Shown here piece after piece: positions 43,474 to 51,494 of a DNA stretch of 56,671 nucleotides (position 1 is its first letter; each line of letters opens with the position of its first letter). This DNA is from an uncultured Cuneatibacter sp. Its GTDB lineage: Bacteria > Bacillota > Clostridia > Lachnospirales > Lachnospiraceae. Under the pieces are notes generated by a model that made no database searches, was not told where the DNA came from, and saw nothing but the letters and a program-made list of their open reading frames with translations. The translations under genes and the position numbers were made by a program. The stretch spans positions 1 through 56,671 of the forward strand of contig CAKQHB010000021.1 in NCBI GenBank assembly GCA_934234215.1. Reading direction: 5' to 3'.

Positions 43474-44538
43474 ATGAAGCGAGTATTGCGTGTGATCGGT
43501 TGTGTACTGCTTGTGCTTGTGTTGGCAGTCTGTGCAGGGATCGGATATCTGACTGCGACAGAGTATCGTCCGGAGGCGGAGGAAGCGGCAGCAGTAAGCG
43601 GCGAGGGGACGCGGGTGTTAAATCCGGCTGACCCGGTGACAGTTCTTTCGTGGAATACCGGATATGCCGGTCTGGACGACGGCGTTGATTTCTTTATGGA
43701 TGGCGGTACGATGGTAAACCCATCCGGCGAGGATGTGATTCGGGAAAATATGCAGGCAGTTGCGGATGTGATTGAGAGCACGGATGCCGATATTTATTTG
43801 CTGCAGGAAGTAGATCGAAACTGCAGCCGTACAGAGGGGATTGATGAGCTGCAGTGGTACGGTGAGGAGACAGGACTTCCTTGGGCATACGGCGTGAATT
43901 ACCGCTGCAAATATGTTCCGTATCCGTGGCCGCCGATGGGACGCATGGAGACCGGTGTTGCGACACTTTCGGAGCTGCAGACGACAGCGGATGCCGTCCG
44001 CGTGAGCCTGCCGTGCCCGTTTTCCTGGCCAATTCGCGTGGCGAATATTAAGAGATGTCTGGTAGTAAACCGCTATGCCTTAGAGGACACGAGTAAAGAG
44101 CTTGTCTGTGTGGATCTGCATCTGGAGGCTTACGACAATGGCGAAGGCAAACTGCTGCAGACACAGATGCTGATGGAATTGCTGCAGAGTGAATATGAGA
44201 AGGGCAATTATGTCATTGCCGGAGGCGACTTTAACCAGAGCTTTCCGGGCACGATGGAACAGTATCCGATCAAAGATGGCGAGACATGGGAGCCGGGACA
44301 GCTCAGCGAATCCGAGCTGGCAGATGGCTGGCAGTATGCATTTGATGCGTCTATCCCTACTTGCCGTCTGCTGAATCAGCCGTATGATCCAGACAGCGAG
44401 AAGACACAATATTATGTGATCGATGGATTTATTTTGTCACCAAATGTGACATTACGGAGCGTGGAGACACTGGATCTGCAGTTTGCAAATTCCGATCACA
44501 ACCCGGTACAGCTGCAGGTAGAACTGGAACAGGACTAA
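43474..44538 (+). CDS. Endonuclease/exonuclease/phosphatase-family protein, secreted or membrane-anchored
   Basis: A 354-residue protein with one N-terminal hydrophobic helix (VLRVIGCVLLVLVLAVCAGIG) and an EEP-fold domain: VLSWNTGYAG, LLQEVDRN (catalytic Glu), IAGGDFNQS (Asp-Asn) and NSDHNPVQL (Asp-His). Members hydrolyse phosphodiesters in DNA, lipids or sugars; the substrate is unknown. The helix suggests action outside the membrane. ATG 43474 follows GGAGGG, and a TTG at 43459 would overlap that site. It starts a run of genes leading to the MutS-like gene. Confidence 0.85.
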   Translation: MKRVLRVIGCVLLVLVLAVCAGIGYLTATEYRPEAEEAAAVSGEGTRVLNPADPVTVLSWNTGYAGLDDGVDFFMDGGTMVNPSGEDVIRENMQAVADVIESTDADIYLLQEVDRNCSRTEGIDELQWYGEETGLPWAYGVNYRCKYVPYPWPPMGRMETGVATLSELQTTADAVRVSLPCPFSWPIRVANIKRCLVVNRYALEDTSKELVCVDLHLEAYDNGEGKLLQTQMLMELLQSEYEKGNYVIAGGDFNQSFPGTMEQYPIKDGETWEPGQLSESELADGWQYAFDASIPTCRLLNQPYDPDSEKTQYYVIDGFILSPNVTLRSVETLDLQFANSDHNPVQLQVELEQD

Positions 44539-44562
44539 GACAAACAAAGAAAGAGAGACAGC

Positions 44563-46254
44563 ATGGAGCATTACGAAATAGGACTGGCGATCGCTGCGGC
44601 AGTCATTTTGCTTGCGGTTCAGTGGTGGAGACTGGCACGAAAGCAGCGTCAAAAAATCCGGGATCGCATCCACAATTCCTGGGGGAATCTTCTGGAGCGG
44701 GAGTATACCGAGGCGGATTGGAATCGAATCTGCTATCACTGCGAACACAGCAAGACCGAGGGCTTTGCACTGGATGCGATCACATGGAATGATCTGGAGA
44801 TGGATCGGGTGTTTGAACAGCTCAATCACTGTTGGTCATCCGCAGGTGAAGAGTATCTGTACGATCTGCTGCACTGTCCGGCAATACAGAGTGCTGATCT
44901 GAAAAAAAGAGAAGCATTGGCGGCATATTTTGCGGCGCAGCCGGAAGTCCGGGAGACGTTGGAATATGAGCTGTACGGCATTGGTCGGACAAAAAATATT
45001 TCCGTGTATGAATATCTGGATCGACTGATGGCATTGCCGAAGCAGAGCAATCTGATGCATGTGATCTGCATTGCCTGGATTGTTGGTTCCATTGCTGTAT
45101 TTGCGTTTGACACTTCCGCTGGAACCCTCTCGATTGTTTTTGCTGTTGTTTTCAGTATGATGAGTTATTATCGGGAAAAGGCAAAAATCGAGGCATACTT
45201 TCAGTGCATGGAATATTTGGCGCGGATGATCCGCGGCGGCGAACGCATTGTGGAAAAGCTGCCGGAAGCGCCGGAGACAGAAGAGGCAGTTCAAAAGTTA
45301 AAAGAGACGACGGAGAAGTTAAAACCGATCCGAAAGGGAGCTGGTTTTCTGTCACAGTCAACAGCATCCGGCGGCAATCCATTTCAGATCGTGCTGGACT
45401 ATGTGATGATTTTGTTTCATGTGGATCTGCTGAAGTTTAACGGAATGCTGCGGAGAGCGCAGGGCTGTGAGGCGGATGGATTAGGTATGCTGGATACGCT
45501 GGGAGAGCTGGAGACGGCACTCTCCATTGCCTCTTATCGAAACATGATGCCGCTTGTGTGCACGCCGGATCTGAAAGCAGGCAAGGACGGATTTCTGGAA
45601 ATCGAGAATGTGTGGCATCCGATGCTGCGGGAGCCGGTGCCAAATTCCATCACGGCGGATCATTCGGTTCTTCTGACCGGTTCCAATGCTTCCGGAAAAT
45701 CGACATTTTTGAAGACAATCGCAGTCAATGCAGTTCTGGCACAGACAATTTACACGGTACTGGCAAAAAGCTGGAGCAGCAGCTATTTTCGAGTGTATTC
45801 GTCTATGGCGCTGCGGGACAGCATTGAAAATGGTGAGAGCTATTATATTGTAGAGATCAAGTCCTTAAAGAGAATTTTGGCAGCAGCAGAACAGGAGAAT
45901 GAGACGCCGCTGCTGTGCTTTATTGATGAAGTGTTGCGAGGCACAAACACAGTGGAGCGGATTGCGGCATCGTCCCAGATCCTGCACACGCTGGCACAAA
46001 AGAAGACACTTGTATTTGCGGCAACGCATGATATTGAGCTGACGGAGCTTCTGGAACAGGAATACGCAAATTATCATTTTGAAGAGGAAATCCAGGATGG
46101 GGATGTGCAGTTTTCTTACCTGCTGAAGCAGGGAAAAGCGACAACGCGCAATGCGATCCGCCTGTTGTCTGTCATGGGCTATGGCGAGAATGTGATCCAG
46201 GCGGCGGATGCCAGTGCGGCACATTTTCTGGAAACCGGGGAATGGAGGATGTAA
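44563..46254 (+). CDS. Membrane-anchored MutS-like ATPase
   Basis: The C-terminal 200 residues form the MutS ATPase domain: ENVWHPML, Walker A TGSNASGKSTFLK (near 373), Walker B CFIDEVLRGTN and AATHDIELTEL. The middle part resembles the MutS core helices. Unlike true MutS or MutS2 (about 800-900 residues), the protein is 563 residues, lacks the mismatch-binding and Smr domains, and has hydrophobic segments at about 6-22, 163-181 and 187-203 that look like membrane helices. It lies 24 bases after the EEP gene and 6 before rnhA. A role in classic mismatch repair is unlikely; the function of this MutS-related membrane group is not known to me. Confidence 0.85.
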   Translation: MEHYEIGLAIAAAVILLAVQWWRLARKQRQKIRDRIHNSWGNLLEREYTEADWNRICYHCEHSKTEGFALDAITWNDLEMDRVFEQLNHCWSSAGEEYLYDLLHCPAIQSADLKKREALAAYFAAQPEVRETLEYELYGIGRTKNISVYEYLDRLMALPKQSNLMHVICIAWIVGSIAVFAFDTSAGTLSIVFAVVFSMMSYYREKAKIEAYFQCMEYLARMIRGGERIVEKLPEAPETEEAVQKLKETTEKLKPIRKGAGFLSQSTASGGNPFQIVLDYVMILFHVDLLKFNGMLRRAQGCEADGLGMLDTLGELETALSIASYRNMMPLVCTPDLKAGKDGFLEIENVWHPMLREPVPNSITADHSVLLTGSNASGKSTFLKTIAVNAVLAQTIYTVLAKSWSSSYFRVYSSMALRDSIENGESYYIVEIKSLKRILAAAEQENETPLLCFIDEVLRGTNTVERIAASSQILHTLAQKKTLVFAATHDIELTELLEQEYANYHFEEEIQDGDVQFSYLLKQGKATTRNAIRLLSVMGYGENVIQAADASAAHFLETGEWRM

Positions 46255-46260
46255 ACAAAG

Positions 46261-46737
46261 ATGGAAGTTACGATCTATACCGATGGTTCCGCCAGAGGGA
46301 ACCCAAACGGTCCCGGCGGCTACGGGGCAGTATTGCATTATGTGGACAGCAAAGGCACGCTTCATGAGAGAGAGCTGTCACAGGGTTATGCCAAGACAAC
46401 GAATAATCGTATGGAGCTGATGGCGGCAATCGCAGGGCTGGAGGCGCTGGTGCGCCCCTGTCAGGTGACGCTGTATTCGGATTCCCAGTATCTTGTGAAG
46501 GCGTTCAATGAGCACTGGATCGATGGCTGGCAGAAAAAGAACTGGAAACGGGGAAAGAACGATCCGGTTAAAAATGTGGATCTGTGGAAGCGGCTTTTGG
46601 CTGCGATGGAGCCGCATGAAGTGAAGTTTGTATGGGTAAAAGGCCACAACGGTCATGAAATGAATGAGCGTTGTGATCAGCTGGCAACGGCTGCGGCGGA
46701 TGGAAATGATCTGTTGACAGATACCGGGCTGGAATAA
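46261..46737 (+). CDS. rnhA: Ribonuclease HI
   Basis: RNase HI cuts the RNA strand of RNA-DNA hybrids. The 158-residue protein begins with IYTDGSARGNPNGPGGYGAV (first catalytic Asp), NNRMELMAAI (Glu), LYSDSQYLV (Asp), the basic handle WKRGKNDPVKN and KGHNGHEMNERCDQLA (His, Asp). Complete and normal length. It begins 6 bases after the MutS-like gene. Confidence 0.95.
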   Translation: MEVTIYTDGSARGNPNGPGGYGAVLHYVDSKGTLHERELSQGYAKTTNNRMELMAAIAGLEALVRPCQVTLYSDSQYLVKAFNEHWIDGWQKKNWKRGKNDPVKNVDLWKRLLAAMEPHEVKFVWVKGHNGHEMNERCDQLATAAADGNDLLTDTGLE

Positions 46738-46759
46738 ATAAGAAAAAGAGGAAAAGCAA

Positions 46760-47431
46760 ATGGACAAAGTTCAGGTATCAGAATTATATGACTGCACAAA
46801 GAGCAGAGCAGGAGAATTTCTGCAGAAGTTTCAGTATCCGTGGGAAGCACTGGATTCCATTCACGACCTGATTCTGCAGATTGGTCCCACATTGCCGGAA
46901 AGCATGTTTCAGGAAGTGAAAGAACATGTGTGGATCGCGAATACAGCGAAGGTAGCTTCCACTGCCAGCATTACGGCACCCTGCATCATTGATGAGGATG
47001 CAGAAGTCAGACACTGTGCCTTTATCCGCGGCAATGCTATTGTCGGAAAAGGCGCTGTTGTGGGCAATTCTACAGAACTGAAGAATGTGATTTTATTTGA
47101 TGGTGTGCAGGTGCCTCATTATAATTATGTGGGAGATTCTATTTTGGGATATAAGTCTCACATGGGCGCAGGCTCCATCACATCCAACGTAAAGTCGGAC
47201 AAAAAGCTTGTTGTTGTACATGGCGAGCAGGAGTATGAGACCGGCAGAAAGAAATTTGGCGCGATGTTAGGCGACTTTGTAGAAGTCGGCTGCGGTTCCG
47301 TATTAAATCCGGGTACCGTTATCGGCGCTCATTCCAATGTGTATCCGCTGTCTTCGGTAAGAGGTGTTGTACCGGAAAACAGCATTTACAAAAAGCAGGG
47401 AGAAGTGGCAGCAAAAAGAGCAGAAGAGTAA
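46760..47431 (+). CDS. Left-handed beta-helix transferase, GlmU-like C-domain
   Basis: A 223-residue protein with a hexapeptide-repeat beta-helix from about residue 55 (VWIANTAKVASTASITAPCI ... SILGYKSHMGAGSITSN ... GSVLNPGTVIGAHSNVYPLS). Such proteins transfer acetyl or other acyl groups to sugars or are nucleotide-sugar enzymes. It is often annotated as UDP-N-acetylglucosamine pyrophosphorylase-like, but the nucleotidyltransferase half of GlmU is missing. Substrate unknown. GAGGAAAAG precedes the ATG. Confidence 0.75.
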   Translation: MDKVQVSELYDCTKSRAGEFLQKFQYPWEALDSIHDLILQIGPTLPESMFQEVKEHVWIANTAKVASTASITAPCIIDEDAEVRHCAFIRGNAIVGKGAVVGNSTELKNVILFDGVQVPHYNYVGDSILGYKSHMGAGSITSNVKSDKKLVVVHGEQEYETGRKKFGAMLGDFVEVGCGSVLNPGTVIGAHSNVYPLSSVRGVVPENSIYKKQGEVAAKRAEE

Positions 47432-47458
47432 AGAACTGCTCTGGAATTGGAGGACAGC

Positions 47459-48229
47459 ATGAATTACTTGCACAACACAGATGCGGCAACGATGGCGTAC
47501 ATCAACCTGTACGGGGTACTGGGATGCCTGGAGGAATTGTGCCGATTGGACGAAGAGGCGAAGTCACTGATCGCAGACAAGAAGATCAGCATTGGATTCG
47601 TTGTAAAAGGTGGTCCTGCAGCAACACTTTATTTTGATTACGGAACATGCACCTTGAGACGGAATGCGGACGACTGCGATATTCGACTGCCGTTTTCCTC
47701 TCCGGAAAAGTTTAATGGCATGATTGACGGAACAGTAACGCCAATCCCGAACAAAGGACTGACAAAGATTCCGTTTTTGCTGAAGACATTCACAAAGCTG
47801 ACGGACATTCTCAGCAGTTATCTGCGGGCGGATGAGGAAGCTCTGAAAGATCCCGCATTCCGGGAAAAGAGTACGACGCTGATGTTTTATCTGATTGCAA
47901 CGGCGATTGCGCAGATCGGCAATCACGATCAGATCGGCAAAGCCAGTGCCGGATATCTGGTAGACGGAACAGTGGAGTTATGCATTCAGGATGGTCCGGC
48001 AGCGGGAATCGTTGTGAAGAATCATCACCTGCATACGGTAAAGAAGACACCGGAGGAAGTGACCGCCTGCATGAAGTTTGGATCGATGGAGATTGCAAGA
48101 GATCTGTTTGAGGGAAAGATCAATGCAGTTGCAAGCATTGGTACGGGAGACGTTCGCATGAATGGCATGATTTCCATGCTGGATAATGTCAACCGGATTC
48201 TGGATCGTGTCGGTTTGTATCTGGCATAA
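47459..48229 (+). CDS. Unrecognised protein, possibly SCP2-like
   Basis: I do not recognise this 256-residue protein with confidence. It is soluble with no signal or membrane helix. The ending, where a KFGSMEIARDLFEGKINAVA segment leads into a G.V.M.G.ISMLDN pattern, resembles the end of SCP2-type lipid-binding domains, where a small hydrophobic cavity is formed, but the match is only by eye. ATG 47459 has GGAGG upstream; the upstream ATG at 47447 overlaps that site. It precedes the aminotransferase by 13 bases and probably works with it. Confidence 0.6.
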   Translation: MNYLHNTDAATMAYINLYGVLGCLEELCRLDEEAKSLIADKKISIGFVVKGGPAATLYFDYGTCTLRRNADDCDIRLPFSSPEKFNGMIDGTVTPIPNKGLTKIPFLLKTFTKLTDILSSYLRADEEALKDPAFREKSTTLMFYLIATAIAQIGNHDQIGKASAGYLVDGTVELCIQDGPAAGIVVKNHHLHTVKKTPEEVTACMKFGSMEIARDLFEGKINAVASIGTGDVRMNGMISMLDNVNRILDRVGLYLA

Positions 48230-48242
48230 TAAGGAGGACAAC

Positions 48243-49493
48243 ATGAAAACAAACGACTACACAAAGAGCCGCGAGGCATTTGCAAGAGCAACGAAAGTCA
48301 TTCCGTCCGGCGTGTATGGACATTTGGGCCCGGCAGAGGGATGCTTTATCCCGATTGAAGCGTATCCGCTGTTTTCCGACCATGCGCAGGGTAGCTATTT
48401 CTGGGATGTGGACGGCAACCGGTTTATTGATTATATGTGCGCATATGGTCCGAATGTGTTGGGATACAACGATCCGGACGTAGATGAAGCAGCAAGAAAG
48501 CAGATGGAGCGGGGCAACTGCACCACTTCCCCGTCTACGGTCATGATTGATTTTGCAGAGCTTCTGGTAGATACGGTCAATACAGCAGACTGGGCATTCT
48601 TTGCAAAAAACGGAAACGACGTCACAACGATGGCAGTCATGACGGCGCGTGCTTACACCCACAAAAAGAAGATCATCTTCTTCAAGGGCTATTATCACGG
48701 CATTGCACCCTGGACCCAGAAGATTGACTATGCAGGCATTCTGGAAGAGGATGTGTGCAACAACATCTATGTAGACTGGAATAACATCGAACAGTTGGAA
48801 GAAGTGTTTGAAAAATATCGCGGCGACATTGCAGCGGTGATCGGACAGCCGTATATGCATGGCAACTTTGCAGATAATGAATTTCCGAAGGAAGGCTTCT
48901 GGCAGAGAGTCAGGGAGCTTTGCAATGAGCAGGATGCGGTTCTGATCATTGACGATGTGCGTGCCGGATTCCGTATGGATATCGCAGGCAGCGACCACTA
49001 TTTTGGATTTGAGGCGGATCTGATCTGTTTCTGCAAGGCACTGGCAAACGGCTACAATGTCTCGGCACTGTGCGGAAAGGATTTTCTGAAAAATACCGTC
49101 AGCGGACTGTCTTACACGGGCAGCTACTGGATGAGTGCAGTGCCTTTTGCGGCGGGAATTGCCTGCATCAATAAAATGAAGCGCCTGAATATGCCGGGAC
49201 TTCTGATTGAAAAAGGACAGAAGCTGTGCGATGGCCTGAAAACGCTGGCTGGAAAGTATCAGTTTGATCTGCACATCAGCGGTATGCCGTCCCTGTTCTA
49301 TCTGAGAATTGCAGATGATCCCACGCTGGCACTGCATCAGGAGTGGATCGCAGAGTGCGTTAAGCGTGGTATTTTCTTTACGAATCATCACAATCACTTC
49401 ATCAATGCATCGCTGTCGGATGCGGATATTGCAGAGACCCTTGCGGTGGCAGAAGAAGCGTTTGATGTTGTCAGAAAGAGACATCCGCTGTAA
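48243..49493 (+). CDS. Class III aminotransferase, glutamate-1-semialdehyde mutase-like
   Basis: A PLP enzyme of 416 residues related to glutamate-1-semialdehyde 2,1-aminomutase. Visible are FWDVDGNRFIDYMCAYGPNV (start of the class III domain), IIDDVRAGFRMD (PLP-binding Asp) and DLICFCKALANGYNVSALCG (Schiff-base Lys). No heme genes are nearby, so it is probably not HemL; the amino acceptor is unknown. AAGGAGG precedes the ATG at 48243. It forms a pair with the unrecognised gene before it. Confidence 0.88.
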   Translation: MKTNDYTKSREAFARATKVIPSGVYGHLGPAEGCFIPIEAYPLFSDHAQGSYFWDVDGNRFIDYMCAYGPNVLGYNDPDVDEAARKQMERGNCTTSPSTVMIDFAELLVDTVNTADWAFFAKNGNDVTTMAVMTARAYTHKKKIIFFKGYYHGIAPWTQKIDYAGILEEDVCNNIYVDWNNIEQLEEVFEKYRGDIAAVIGQPYMHGNFADNEFPKEGFWQRVRELCNEQDAVLIIDDVRAGFRMDIAGSDHYFGFEADLICFCKALANGYNVSALCGKDFLKNTVSGLSYTGSYWMSAVPFAAGIACINKMKRLNMPGLLIEKGQKLCDGLKTLAGKYQFDLHISGMPSLFYLRIADDPTLALHQEWIAECVKRGIFFTNHHNHFINASLSDADIAETLAVAEEAFDVVRKRHPL

Positions 49494-49524
49494 AGTGATT
49501 AAAAAAAAGGGCACCCTTTCTTTT

Positions 49525-49656
49525 TGCTTTATAGGAAATTGCGTTGCATTTCCTATAAAGTAAAAAAAGCGCTACGCGTGGATCGCACTGCGGCGGAAAA
49601 GAAATTTGTCGCTTCGCGACCCGCCGCAGGTGGAGAATCCTGCAATGCAGGATTCT
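49525..49656 (+). repeat. Three-hairpin palindromic element, full copy A
   Basis: Hairpin 1 is CTTTATAGGAAAT paired with ATTTCCTATAAAG (loop TGCGTTGC). Hairpin 2 is CTGCGGCGG (49588) with CCGCCGCAG (49621), enclosing GTCGC-TTC-GCGAC. Hairpin 3 is AGAATCCTGC-AAT-GCAGGATTCT (49634-49656). The same series occurs at 52613-52739. It follows a small GGG-CCC terminator-like hairpin and T-run at 49505-49525, and the next gene starts 30 bases later, so the element would be in its leader RNA or promoter region. Confidence 0.85.
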
Positions 49657-49686
49657 ATTTTTGCGGTACCCTGGAATGGAGAAATA

Positions 49687-50451
49687 ATGAAAAAAATCGC
49701 AATTATAACAGGTGCCTCCAGCGGTCTTGGCAGAGAGTTTGCCCGCGCAGTGCTGCGGGAGGAGCAGATTGATGAGCTGTGGGTGATTGCTCGCAGAGAA
49801 GATCGTCTGCAGGAGCTTCGCAAGGAGCTGGGGGCGAAAGTGCGCCCGGTAGCGCTGGATCTGCTGAAAAAAGAAAGCTTTCGCACGTTGAAGCAGATGT
49901 TGGACAAAGAAAAGCCTCAGATTCACATCCTTGTGAATGCTTCCGGCTTTGGAAAATATGGAACGTATGCGGATCTGACAGAAGAGGAGATCAACAACAT
50001 GATCGACTTAAACTGCAAGAGTGTTGTGCATATGTCCTATCTGTGTCTGCACTATATGAAGCGCGGGGACCGCATCATCACGATGGGATCTTCCTCCGCG
50101 TTCCAGCCGCTCCCGTATTTCAATATGTATGCGTCCAGCAAAGTATTTGTGATGCATTTTTGCAGAGCATTAAATGTAGAACTGAAAAATCGCGGGATCA
50201 CCGTGACCTGTGTCTGCCCCGGCTATGTGAGAACCGAGTTTTTCCAGGTGGCACAGGATACGAAGAACCCGACCACCTGTACGAATTTTAATCCGATGTA
50301 CGAACCGGAAGATGTGGTAGAAAAAGCATTGAAGGACAGCAGAAAGGGCAAGGATATGTCTGTATTAGGCGGACATGTGCAGCGACTGCGCTTTCTGTCC
50401 AAGCTGCTGCCAGCTGGATTGGTTATGAAAACCTGGTTGAAGATCAAATAA
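49687..50451 (+). CDS. Short-chain dehydrogenase/reductase
   Basis: A classical SDR of 254 residues: NAD(P) binding TGASSGLGREFA, the NASG motif (usually NNAG), a catalytic Ser in MGSSSAF and YASSK, and a C-terminal segment that may be hydrophobic. It reduces or oxidises a carbonyl or hydroxyl; the substrate is unknown. The frame is open back to 49606 through the palindromic repeat, but the Rossmann motif begins right after ATG 49687, which is the real start. It converges with the YihY gene, stop to stop, with one base between. Confidence 0.88.
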   Translation: MKKIAIITGASSGLGREFARAVLREEQIDELWVIARREDRLQELRKELGAKVRPVALDLLKKESFRTLKQMLDKEKPQIHILVNASGFGKYGTYADLTEEEINNMIDLNCKSVVHMSYLCLHYMKRGDRIITMGSSSAFQPLPYFNMYASSKVFVMHFCRALNVELKNRGITVTCVCPGYVRTEFFQVAQDTKNPTTCTNFNPMYEPEDVVEKALKDSRKGKDMSVLGGHVQRLRFLSKLLPAGLVMKTWLKIK

Positions 50452-50452
50452 A

Positions 50453-51289
50453 TCAGGCATTCTTTTTTGGCTCGTGGATGAAGTAGTGCTGTTCCAGCCA
50501 CGCATTGACAGAACCGCCTAACAGGACGATGTTCATGCAGATGTTCACCCACAAAATAACGAGGGCGAGAGTCGTAAGGCTGCCGTAGGTGACGGACATC
50601 CCGGTGGAATGATCCATATATATGGAAAATGCAAACGAGAAGATGGACCATCCGGCGGCAGCGAAAGCAGCGCCCGGCAGCTGATGCAGGATGTGCTGCT
50701 TGCGGTTCGGCAAAAAGCAGTAGATGATCCAGAAAAAAGCCATCAGCACCAGTACAACAATGAGGGTACGGAAATTCAGGATCACGGCAGTAAACTGTGC
50801 TACGATCGCCCAGTGACTCTCAATGAACATCTGAATGTGGTTGCCGAAGACCATCAGCACAAGCGTCAGAAGAAGGATCAGCGTAAATGCCAGCGTGTAC
50901 AGGGCTGCCATAAGGCGGGAAATCAGATAGTTTCGCTTGGCGGGGACCTGATAAACCGAGTTTAATCCCTGCTGCAGTCCGTAGGCACCACGGGAGGCAG
51001 ACCACAGTGTCATGATAACGGTTACAGATAGCGCGGTTGTGCTGCTTTGGGCGTAGGTGCTCATGATGAGAGATTCCAGCGTGGAATGGAACTGTCTTGG
51101 CGCGACACTTTCAATCGCCTCGATCAAAAGATCTGCAGACAGCGGAGTGAAACGCAGCAGTGCCATCAAAAACATGAGAAACGGGAAAAAAGACAAAAAT
51201 AAAAAGAGTGTCGTATATCCCGCGTAGATCGAAATTTTATCTTCGGATGTTTTCTTGATAAAACTGAGAAGATGATAAAAGAAACGCAT
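50453..51289 (-). CDS. YihY/BrkB-family membrane protein
   Basis: A 278-residue integral membrane protein with about six helices, starting with MRFFYHLLSFIKKTSEDKIS and carrying ASRGAYGLQQGLNSVY near residue 85, typical of YihY/UPF0761. It was once named RNase BN by mistake; its true role is unknown, possibly transport. AAGGGGG precedes the ATG. Single gene with its own promoter. Confidence 0.88.
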   Translation of the reverse strand: MRFFYHLLSFIKKTSEDKISIYAGYTTLFLFLSFFPFLMFLMALLRFTPLSADLLIEAIESVAPRQFHSTLESLIMSTYAQSSTTALSVTVIMTLWSASRGAYGLQQGLNSVYQVPAKRNYLISRLMAALYTLAFTLILLLTLVLMVFGNHIQMFIESHWAIVAQFTAVILNFRTLIVVLVLMAFFWIIYCFLPNRKQHILHQLPGAAFAAAGWSIFSFAFSIYMDHSTGMSVTYGSLTTLALVILWVNICMNIVLLGGSVNAWLEQHYFIHEPKKNA

Positions 51290-51318
51290 AGGCTTCCCCC
51301 TTCCGTTTGGTGAATTCT

Positions 51319-51347
51319 ATTATAGCGTTGGATGCATTTTGTGTCGA
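51319..51347 (-). promoter_or_regulatory. Promoter of the YihY gene
   Basis: Minus strand TCGACA, 17 bases, TATAAT, about 30 bases before the start codon. Confidence 0.75.
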
Positions 51348-51387
51348 TGTTTTTTTTGAAGTTGCTTTCACATTTTTAGATTTAGCA

Positions 51388-51416
51388 TTGACAATCCAGT
51401 GATTTACAGATACAAT
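51388..51416 (+). promoter_or_regulatory. Promoter of kdgK
   Basis: TTGACA, 17 bases, TACAAT. The boxes are the same as those of uxaA, but no matching LacI-type operator follows. The leader holds a small GAAGG-TGTGC-CCTTC hairpin at about 51436-51450. Confidence 0.8.
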
Positions 51417-51494
51417 AAATGTATATTGCGAGGGGAAGGTGTGCCCTTCTTCGGTAATAAACTTATATTCTACAAAGATAAGGAGTATAGTCCA

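Noticed and set aside
48189..49514. Minus-strand open frame of 441 codons opposite the aminotransferase
   Set aside because: Shadow frame; the aminotransferase has the PLP motifs.
49524..49772. Small frame across the three-hairpin element (about 80 codons)
   Set aside because: It is translated palindrome sequence; the same hairpins occur elsewhere outside such a frame, so it is structure and not a protein.
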